This document shows, in pieces, positions 33,901 to 41,341 of a stretch of 41,341 nt of DNA. The stretch is from the NCBI GenBank assembly GCA_030248135.1, contig JASANC010000276.1:1-41341 (forward strand), in the 5' to 3' direction. The translations under genes and the position numbers were made by a program. Numbering within the stretch: the stretch's first letter is position 1; every line of letters begins with the position of its first letter. This DNA is from Theristus sp. LFF4_11. Lineage: Eukaryota; Nematoda; Chromadorea; Monhysterida; Xyalidae. A model generated the notes under the pieces. It was not told where the DNA came from. It did not search any database and saw only the letters and a program-made list of their open reading frames with translations.

Positions 33901-36900
33901 ATTTTGACATGAAATTTAAAACACAGCTTGAAAACTTTTGCAACTGTGTTATTAACATGTTTAATCAAAGTAAAAAATTGAACAGCTTCATGTTTGTTTC
34001 TTGGTATAAAGATAGCCAAAAGTCCTGCAATCCAAAAACGTGTTGCTTGCTTCCATTTCGATTGTTTCCATTTCTTTTGTCAAGTTTTGTGGTCTGTCAA
34101 CGGTCAGTTATTAGGTCTCCTTGCAACTGCCCCCCCCGCTCCCCACACCTACACGGTCACTGCCCAGTCGTTGTTTTCAATTTATTGAACGTGCTGCGCT
34201 GGAAACCAATATAAGCGAAATTGATTTGAATTGAAACAAAAACATAGCAAATTGGGTCGGTTGTATGGCCGAAAATAGCGTTTTACGCTGCTCAAAAACA
34301 TTTATTTTGATGTATTTCCATATTTTGAGTCAAGGTGCCCAATTATAGAAAGTTTAGAAGCTGGAAAAAATTCGATTTTATTCGGTTTTAAAACGGAAAA
34401 GAAACCGGTTTTATGAATGTATGTATGCCTGTAACTGTGACGTAACTGTGCACCTTGATATTTGCACCATTACTTTTGTATGTGGTCTGTAACCGCTGTG
34501 CACTTTTCGCCTTTTGTTTCGATCAGTTATACGACACGTGTTCTTCTTTACATCACATATTAGTTAAGGTACAATCGTGTGAGACTTCTTGCCAATTACT
34601 TTGGCAAGGCTGAGACTTGTTACACGCGGATTGGTTTTTGGTCGACTTATGCTTCGTCGAACACCCGTTAAGGCGCGTTTAGCAATTAGTTTTTTGTGCG
34701 TACGCACGGACACGACACGTAAAAAATGGCCACGCGATTTAGAAATCGTGTCCTGTGTGCTATCTTAATGCATTACGGACACGATTAGTTTGCGCACGGG
34801 ATTTAGAACGACGTTTGTGCGTACGGACGAACAACTAAATGGTGTTTCCGCCTTTAGGCAAATGACAGCCTGCAGCCCGCTTTAGAAATAACTTAGAAAT
34901 ATCGCAGGCGGGAGTACACCATCAGCTGCGGGAGCTAACCGCCGGTTCTTATCTCCCGCGCGGGTGGTTAGCTCCCGCTAGCTAGCCAACGCGGGAGCTA
35001 ACCGACGTGACACCGGCAATAAAAAAAACCGGTTTTTTACCAACCCTAGTCCTAGTGCCATACACAACCCACACAACCAAAAAGATGAACTGAAGCTGTG
35101 ACGTTTTTATATATTTTACCAAATCGTAAAAAGGCAAACAAAACTAAAAAACTCGTAACTCGAAAACAGAAGCCAACGGAGGCCGCGCGTCGGAGACCGA
35201 TAATTTTTAGCCTTGGAGTTCAAAGCGTTGCTGTGCTTCATGTGATTAGAGTTTTGATGAAATTTTAACACAATGAATAGCAAACATTTTCAGTTCCAAA
35301 TTTCAGACAAAAAACTGAAGCAGACTCGAGTCATTTTGCCCATTGGTGTTTTTCGCAACGCCCAGTACAAACTAACAAGTCGTTTGTAAAACGACGAGTC
35401 CGATATTGAAGAGACGTCATCGTTCAATGCACGCTCCATCAACTCAAATTGGCGAGTGTCTGACAACGAAACTTGACGCTGATCGTCATTGTTTGTTTGA
35501 GGCGCCTTCGGTGCACGAGCACTGCTGTCGAAATTCGCGTGCACGTCTTGCATCGGGCTCACGCCCACCCCGTCAACCTCACAGCCGCTGTCAATTGCAG
35601 TTTTCTGAAAAAATCCAGACTTTTTTGAACTTAAAAAATGTAATAGTTAAGTTCGTTCGAAGCATCTCGTCGAGCTGAGTTCAGCTAAATCATTTTCTCA
35701 ACCATCCGGTGAACAAAGAGCAAAAATCGTGTTTTATTGAAATTTTGACCATTTCATAGAGGTAAAATTGCCCTTTCAACAGTAAAACAGGACATTTTTT
35801 ACGTGTACTTGAATAGTGAGTCGTTCTTAACTGTTTCTCCTTGGAAATAATTAAAATTTAGTGGCGTTCAGAATTTTTTGTTTGCTTTGCTGCAGCTAAG
35901 CCGTCGGCAACCCCCGTCTGGCCGGTCGGTGTCAGTCCCCCTAAGACGGTTTCAGGTTCAACAAGCTAGGCTAGCTGCCACATGGTGAGGGCCCGCTCTT
36001 CAAATCATCGCATTGAAAACACGTACCAGATTTCGCGATCACGTTGCGAGCAACTGACAGACGCAAGTTTAACACGTTAGTTTTGTGTAACACGCAAGTT
36101 TTAATGTGTGGCCATGAAGTTATCGGTATCTGAAAAACGGTCGTGTGGTGTGGTATTGACCAACGCCTCCGCTCCAATTGCTTAACAATATATCGCACAG
36201 CTCCATTGTAGACGTATAACATATGCCAATCAACAAGATATCATGTTCATCTCATGGCCTACCGACTGAAAAACATGTTCTAAGTTGCAACAAAACGATT
36301 TCTGAAACGATATTTCAATTCAGTTAAGTCATTTCAACGCTAAAAATTGCCCTAGAAGTCATCCAAATCAAAAAAACATGGAGCCAGACGGTAAAAATGA
36401 CTAAATAATGAGTAATGACATATAGCTAAGCACACACACAAAGAAGTTGGAAAAAAAATTGTTCGAACTTTTAAAAGAAAGCCAAAAAACAAATTTTCAG
36501 AGCAAAATAGATAATAAAAAATTTTCAAATATTTCAATTCAAGTTAGAAAAAAAACCCGGATTTTTTTAAACAAAACAAGGAAAACGCGCAATGAGTCTC
36601 GGATCGGAACAAAATAAAAGATAAAAGGAATTTCTTTGTTTTTTTAAACAAAATTAACAAAAAAGTTTAAAACAATAAAAACATTCAACGTTCAACCGCA
36701 TTGCTAAATATGTACCGGTCGATCTGGTAGACTTGGTTGCTTCTGTGTGTTGTGTGTTGTGGATGTTGACCCGATCACTTGTGAAACATGACCAAAGCGT
36801 TTCAAGCCTGCACCACGTCGCAGAAAAGGAAACGATGTTTTTGTCCTATTTTCAGTCAATTCAGTGGGATTATAATTTTTGACGGTTGTCGTCGCTGAGT

Positions 36901-37020
36901 TTTGTGGCATTTCATTTGTTTTAGTGACGATACTGGCGGCGGCATCAGTGGAATTATTGTTCATTTCGCTCGTTGTAGTGTAGTCAAGTCGTTGGCTTTC
37001 GTTGTTTGTTTGTTCTGGAA
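27983..37020 (-). CDS. CENPJ: Centriole assembly protein CENPJ/CPAP/SAS-4 (14 exons, 5' incomplete)
   Basis: Centriolar scaffold needed for procentriole elongation; it binds tubulin, and its C-terminal TCP10/G-box domain binds STIL/SAS-5-type partners (family knowledge). Exons from the 5' side: 37020-36716, 35604-35377, 33604-33517, 33407-33163, 33019-32813, 32530-32406, 31518-31437, 29958-29794, 29707-29554, 29433-29183, 29082-28942, 28859-28746, 28382-28218 and 28156-27983. All junctions are in phase, about 815 codons. The first exon holds [13 protein letters not shown], like the PFLKRGEGLARF motif of animal CPAP. A Gln/Glu/Lys-rich coiled coil covers 33019-29794, then [10 protein letters not shown]. 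Repeated DG/NG-turn beta strands ([29 protein letters not shown]) form the C-terminal domain. The donor at 28745 appears to be GC. Upstream exons are not identified. Confidence 0.9.
30090..31227. mobile_element. Tc1/mariner-like foldback element in a CENPJ intron
   Basis: Long inverted arms (about 30090-30360 and 31005-31227) begin CAGGTGAGCCAAAAAAGGTT and end with its inverse, CACCCTG. TA dinucleotides flank both ends (30088-30089 and 31228-31229). Inner arms share gcagagggttgatttagctg. The loop (30692-30845) carries a relic frame with one stop, including QRVWAANWW and [13 protein letters not shown], which resembles the N-terminal helix-turn-helix of mariner-type transposases. No DDE/D catalytic domain remains. 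It occupies most of the 29959-31436 intron. Confidence 0.7.
31560..32405. other. Large CENPJ intron, no gene seen
   Basis: AT-rich intron sequence between the exons 31518-31437 and 32530-32406. It contains two inverted blocks related to a mgatgcaaattgcatc-like motif: repeated gatgcaa and ttgcatc words near 31615-31690 and 31755-32205. No coding frame or recognisable element. Confidence 0.35.
34672..34858 (+). repeat. Dispersed repeat, copy 2 of 2
   Basis: Near-identical to 8405-8575, including atggccacgcgatttagaaa and acgacgtttgtgcgtacgga. It begins ttaaggcgcg and ends ccgccttta, so its ends are inverted. The extra bases here (a tgtgcgtacgcacggacacg block) are absent from copy 1. Confidence 0.65.
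34905..35005. repeat. GC-rich inverted repeat
   Basis: The word gcgggagctaaccg occurs at about 34930 and again near 34990, with the inverse ggttagctcccgc at about 34967. This can form a strong stem-loop in an otherwise AT-rich intron. No coding frame. Confidence 0.6.
35605..36715. other. CENPJ intron, no gene seen; GC-rich patch at 35885-35995
   Basis: Mostly AT-rich intron. The patch near 35895-35990 (cggcaacccccgtctggccg, then a separate ggttcaacaagctaggctag) is compositionally unlike its surroundings. It might be a fragment of a retrotransposon or non-coding RNA, but I cannot identify it. Confidence 0.3.
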
Positions 37021-37090
37021 CTGGAATATGCAAATGCAGCAAAGCAACTAAACTGTTTGATTTTGACTAGGGTTAGGGTGGGGTCAGCAG

Positions 37091-37813
37091 TAGGGTTGTT
37101 AAACAAAAATGAAATTTTTTTTTTAAAAAAGTGATTAAAAAAAAACAAAAATGCCGATTTTTTTTTAAAAAAAAAATCGAAAATTTTTTTTCTGATATGC
37201 TCTGAAAACCTCAATTTTGGCAAAATTTTTCGAAAGTTCAACAAAAATTTTCTTTGATTATACCTCGTAAAACCTTTAGCAGTCGATTTTGGGCCGTTTT
37301 ACCGACTGATTTTAGGCTACGACAACATCTGCGATGAAGTTTTTGAGCGTCCCAAAGCTTGGCCTACCATTTCCGATGCAGATAAGGTGACGATTCGCCT
37401 CGCAGAGCGTCCGATTGTGCTCGCTGCTCCGTTTGCAAGCGCTACGTTGTCTGGTTGCTTGCTGCTTCGTGTCGTGTCGTCGCAACACCATCAGAAGAAT
37501 TGATCGAATTTCAAGGCGGTATGTTTGTCTTCACTTCAGCATTAGTTTAGCTGGGGACAATTAGTGACGTTTTGGAGGTCAAAACACAAGAAGAGGCATG
37601 GTGACGGTTTGGAAAAGGGGTAATTGAGGTCACCAAAACAAAATCTGCAAAGTTCCGTCATATGGGAGTCATTCGGGAGGCACTTGCATATCATATGTGG
37701 TTCTTCGGACTCCCTGATTGATTTAGCACAACTTTGATTTTTGAAATTTAAAAAAAAAAAAAATTTTTTTAAAAAAACAAAAATGACGATTTTTGTTTTT
37801 TTTAACAACCCTA
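37091..37813 (+). mobile_element. hAT-like element (TAGGGTTG-TTAAA family), second complete copy
   Basis: Begins TAGGGTTGTTAAA and ends AACAACCCTA, about 723 bp. It is flanked by GTCAGCAG (37083-37090) and GTTAGCAG (37814-37821), an 8-bp target-site duplication with one mismatch. The interior is closely similar to 5761-6469, including the ttttaccgactgatttnagg and agaagaggcatgg blocks. No transposase frame. It lies just upstream of the first secure CENPJ exon. Confidence 0.8.
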
Positions 37814-37829
37814 GTTAGCAGTACCGTGG

Positions 37830-39392
37830 GCCGGTTGGCCTATTAGTCTAAACTACCGTAATCCAAAAAAGTCCATTTCAATTTCTTTTTATTTGAAAAG
37901 TTTAAACAACGCTTTTATTGCAAACATGGTGATTTTGATTTGTCAGTGAACAAAACAAAAATGTCCAAAACGACGACGCCGCAATCGCACTGCTCATTTC
38001 ACAGTCTGGGTTTTGCAAAACGACGACGACGGGATTCATTCCACTGCTCTTGCAAAGGAATCAAAATGAATGCGACGCACAGCACAGACACGAGTAGAAA
38101 ATGGTGAAGACACACACACACACACATGTACTGCTTTTGACTTATCTGTTTGGTAATGACACGCCAAAATTAGCATCCATAAAACTTACAAATTCAACCG
38201 TTTCTGCAACTTTTTTGTTCGTCTGACCTATGCAAAGCAACGCCAACTCCAGAAAAACGACGTCTCTGATGATTGATTGACAATGATTGAACCACATCAA
38301 GTCAATTGTTTCTTCTAAATAAACAATCCAATTAATCCAATAAACAAACAACTCCCAATTTTATGCGACAATTTAATCACATCAAGATAAAGCTAAGTAT
38401 GAAAAAACATCATGACCAAATCGAGAAGAAATTCGAGAAAATCGGCGACCCACTTTCGTCCAGCTGCACGTCTTCGTCATCTCATTCAAGTGTCATCAAA
38501 TAAACTCTACTATCACTTGATGGTGCGACTGCTTAGACAATCTGTTTGGTGTATTTCTCAATCGTGTATGCAAGGGAGAAAGAATGATCAGAATAGCACG
38601 AAGAATCAATCAGTCAAAAACACGGCAAATTTGACACACAATTTTTTAAATTTTGAACGCTTGTTTCTTTCATTCAAATTTCGCGCGCTCCTTGCACCAT
38701 GAAAAAAGCTGCCATGTTTACTCGGCCATTCCGTACACAGTAATCTGAATTTTCGGTCGCCGAAACAAATCCAAATGTTCATTCGTAGAATCCACCACTC
38801 AACTGTGCGGAAAAAGCAACGCTTTTGATTATTCTTCACAAAAGCGACAAGAACAGGTTTTATACAGCTTTTCTTGCTCAACTGTGTGTTTGGCAAAATC
38901 CAGAGCAATATTCTGAAGTTGGAAAACCATTTTCAAAAAAGTCCCTGAAAAAACAGTTTTAAAACCGTGAAAACCCGGTTTCTTTTTGCAAAAGAAAATT
39001 AAAAAACCTTTTTTTTTCATTCCTGTCGACTGGTGTTCACCACTCAACTATGATCCATTTACAACAACGACAAAAAACCAATCAATCAACGGTTGTAATT
39101 GAAAGGCAGCCAAATGAGCGTGAATTTGACAACACCAAGCTGCACAACACTATGAAACCGACCCGTCGACGACCCTGATCGTGCAATGCACAGCACCGAC
39201 GAACACCAGCAGACGTCGCGACTTGACGGCAGTGCCATTGGGGCAGCAGCCAACCGGGAGGCTGCAATGCAACGCCCTGGATGGAGCAACAGTCGTTGTT
39301 GTTGGATTGGATGGTTCGCAAACAAGGGCAGTGACGCAGAAAAAGATGAAACGAGGCAGCTGAAAAAAATCAGTTCACAATCACCAAACCCC
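37830..39392. other. No confirmed gene; AT-rich with an unresolved GC-richer patch
   Basis: This could hold 5' exons of the minus-strand CENPJ-like gene, but none was convincingly identified. A short CA microsatellite lies at about 38108-38126. The 39150-39360 patch is GC-richer and open on several frames of both strands, so it may include an exon. I could not choose a frame. Confidence 0.35.
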
Positions 39393-39821
39393 CAGTGGCC
39401 AGTTTTATAAAAGTGAGGAGTTGAGGAGTTTTACTCACTTTTCTCTATACTCAGAAGAAAATGGGTTTTATAAAAGTGAGGAGTGAGGAGTTGCGGAGTA
39501 AATTTTATAGAAGACTCCTCAACTCTTCAAAAAATCTTACAAGTCAAATTCGACTTGTAAAAATTTGAATAGCATGTTTTTTGGCGGTTTAGTTTAATTT
39601 TGTCGCCGGTTTTAATAAAAAAATATGGTAATTTTTGGTTTTCTTCCATTCAGACTTTACAAGTAGAAACAGCGACAGTGAGACAGAAAATTCACCGCTG
39701 AAAAAACGAGAATCGCGCTCTGAGTAGTTTCGGATTAAGGAGTGTTTTGAGGAGTGAATTTTTAACACGTGTTATACTCAATTCACTCCTCAGCTCCTCG
39801 CTTTTATAAAACTGGTCACAG
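39393..39821. mobile_element. CTCCTC-family TIR element, copy 2
   Basis: Begins CAGTGGCCAGTTTTATAAAA with following GTGAGGAG repeats, and ends CTTTTATAAAACTGGTCACAG, its approximate inverse. It shares internal blocks with 8241-8938 but lacks the inserted 170-bp repeat. No coding capacity. Confidence 0.65.
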
Positions 39822-40640
39822 CTCTGGAACAGCCATGCTTTCAGCTGCAAGATGCGTGCGAGCTGCGGTGTAAGAACCACACGACAATTTTAGCACCAAC
39901 AATTGAAACCAATTGCAAAACCCACGCGAGAGCAAAATCGTTGGTGACATGGACAAGGTAGAGTGCAACACGTTTGCCAGAACTTAGCTCCGCTTCGCAA
40001 TTCTTCATCGTTCGAACGCTTTTGAGCTCGACCTCTCCATGGCACGGCAAATCTAAAAAAACTGAATTCAGCAAAATCGAGCAAAAACATCTGGAACGAA
40101 AAACAAAACCAGCACTGTCCGTGTGTCCGGTCTGTGGCGTTGCTTGCGACGCGACGTAGACCAGATCAGACAACAATAAGTCACACTCGCATCGCAGTCA
40201 TTCTGCCTGCCTAAATCAACAAACGTAACGTGTCACGTTATTCACGTCGCAGCGACGACGGCGCCTTGTTTCACGTTCGACTGCGATTCAGTTTTCACTT
40301 TTCGGACATTTGCTCAATTTCAACATGAAGGTTCTGGTCTGCCAAAAAGCAATCCACATCTCATCCCTTATTTTCGGGGCAACTGATGGTTGAAAAAGAA
40401 AATGAAATGCTGTTTCTATTCTAATCCACTGTCACATCGGTCCAAAAACGCAGAAAAAGTGAATATCAATCAGTTTCTTTTTTGTCTCGTTTTTTCACTT
40501 TGTTTCTGTTGATTTTGTTTTGTTTTTTCTTTTATTGTAGTCGTTATGGTACGTCTGTCTTATGTTCGGGAGTGTGGTGCGTGCGCGCTCTGCACTCAGC
40601 CAACGGTACGGTACGTGCGATGCGATGATCATGATCCCGT
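39822..40640. other. Unresolved region, possible exon fragments
   Basis: Moderately GC-rich. A plus-strand frame ending at 40159 contains SVCPVCGVACDAT, a short Cys-rich motif, preceded by KIEQKHLERKTKP. Isolated frames like this are not enough to call a gene. No splice-consistent partner was found. Confidence 0.25.
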
Positions 40641-40659
40641 TTAGACTATTAGGATACCG

Positions 40660-40890
40660 CCGTGGGCCCAAAAAAAATTTCGAGGGGGGGTGGGGTTGGG
40701 GTATGGTACCGTGGGGCAGTAGCGAAAGCGGGACTTTGGGTGAGGAGGGGGGTGTTTGCCAAATTTTAGAGGGGGGTGTCAGGTGCCTTCTCGGTGAGGG
40801 GGGGGGGTGCACGGGCAGCAAATTTTTCTGAGGGGGGAGGGGTGCACTGGCAGAAAAATTTCGTGAGGGGGGCATAGTTGTTCCAGAGCC
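40660..40890 (-). repeat. G-tract repeat, inverted member of the 6955-7560 family
   Basis: Runs of 5-9 G separate short AT blocks such as aaatttc. Read on the minus strand it parallels the C-rich block at 6955-7560, including gggcccacgg and the repeated gaaattttt spacing. The G runs could form quadruplexes on the plus strand. Confidence 0.6.
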
Positions 40891-40902
40891 GAGGGGGATT
40901 TC

Positions 40903-41310
40903 TAATCCTAATCCTAAGCCAAGCCTTTTTGATAAGGTGAAAATGATCAATTTAGTTTTTGCATTTTTTTCTTTCCAGTGTTATGGAGGAGGAGCACCGG
41001 AACTGCAGATGCAGCTGTTTTAATAATGATGCATTACGAAATTTTCCAGCTATCTATCCATCTGGAAAGTTTGCTCCAGCTATCTATATCGGCCCCCCCA
41101 ACCCCTCGGCAATTTCCTGGCGCTTCTTTTTTAAAACGCACGCGCACGTGGCATCGGCATGCTCATGCTCATGATCCACTAGCGCGCGTGCACACGCTCC
41201 GGCCCCAACAAAACTTGTTCAAAACGCAATGGTTCTGACATCTATCTTCTTGAAAAGGCTTGGCTTAGGTTAGGATTAGGTTAGGAATAGGTTTGGCTTA
41301 GGATTAGGGT
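40903..41310. repeat. Foldback with degenerate TTAGG-like arms
   Basis: The left end reads cctaatcctaagccaagcct and the right end has the inverse, aggcttggcttaggttagg, followed by more TTAGG/TTAGGG variants to 41310. The interior (40960-41235) has no recognised gene. It could be a foldback element whose arms are telomere-like repeats, or an inverted insertion of telomere-like sequence. Confidence 0.55.
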
Positions 41311-41341
41311 TTAGGATTAAAATTTGAATCAAGTCCGTTTT

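Larger units (their letters stand above)
34080..35048 (+). mobile_element. Second-family hAT-like element, 5'-truncated and interrupted
   Basis: Bases 34080-34410 match the interior of 17474-18277, including the block ending cctacacggtcactgcccag and AAACCGGTTT. After 34410 unrelated sequence intervenes, holding the 34672-34858 repeat and a GC-rich hairpin. At about 35020-35048 the element resumes and ends aaccggttttttaccaaccc then TA. Only the right end survives. It lies in the 33605-35376 intron of the CENPJ-like gene. Confidence 0.7.

Noticed and set aside
37961..38060. Repeated gacgacg words as a possible coding repeat
   Set aside because: Only a few short copies occur with stops between them. 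No open frame or family match.
1..41341. CRISPR array, bacterial operon, prophage or plasmid features
   Set aside because: The repeats are not regularly spaced, the genes are intron-rich animal genes, and no ribosome-binding or bacterial promoter pattern is present.

Overview
This is a eukaryotic, almost certainly metazoan, chromosomal window. Genes are split into many short exons with GT-AG introns, mostly 50-150 nt, and T-rich acceptors ending tttcag or tgcag. Coding exons are clearly GC-richer than the AT-rich introns and spacers. The compact introns and acceptor style would fit a nematode or another small ecdysozoan, but I cannot fix the taxon from sequence alone. There are no operons, bacterial signals, CRISPR arrays, or recognised tRNA or rRNA genes.

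Layout. (1) 1-6.5 kb: a 2-kb/2-kb inverted duplication (arms about 1-1998 and 4396-6416) around a 2.4-kb spacer. The 3' half of a GLUT/SLC2-type sugar transporter lies in the spacer and right arm (+ strand). The left arm carries an antisense copy of the transporter's last exon. (2) 6.5-9.4 kb: dense non-autonomous DNA transposons and C-rich repeats. (3) 10.0-24.8 kb (+): a nearly complete phosphatidylinositol 4-kinase III alpha gene (PI4KA), for which I placed 43 phase-consistent exons coding about 2,220 residues. (4) 25.7-27.5 kb (+): a small gene for an unrecognised low-complexity, probably nuclear protein. (5) 37.0-28.0 kb (-): a CENPJ/CPAP/SAS-4 centriole-assembly gene. I placed 14 phase-consistent exons: a microtubule-binding-like motif, coiled coil, and C-terminal TCP10/G-box beta domain. 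Its 5' end is not found. It converges on gene 4. (6) 37-41.3 kb: mostly repeats and two unresolved GC-richer patches.

The three recognised genes act in unrelated housekeeping processes: sugar transport, plasma-membrane PI4P synthesis, and centriole duplication. Nothing suggests they work together.

The most distinctive content is the mobile DNA. Two hAT-like families show TIRs beginning TAGGGTTG and 8-bp target-site duplications visible in this window. There is a Tc1/mariner-like foldback with a relic helix-turn-helix reading frame, a CTCCTC-rich TIR family, a G/C-tract repeat family, and several smaller foldbacks, many nested in introns. Exon boundaries were read by eye from splice consensus, reading phase and remembered family conservation. 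No alignment was run.
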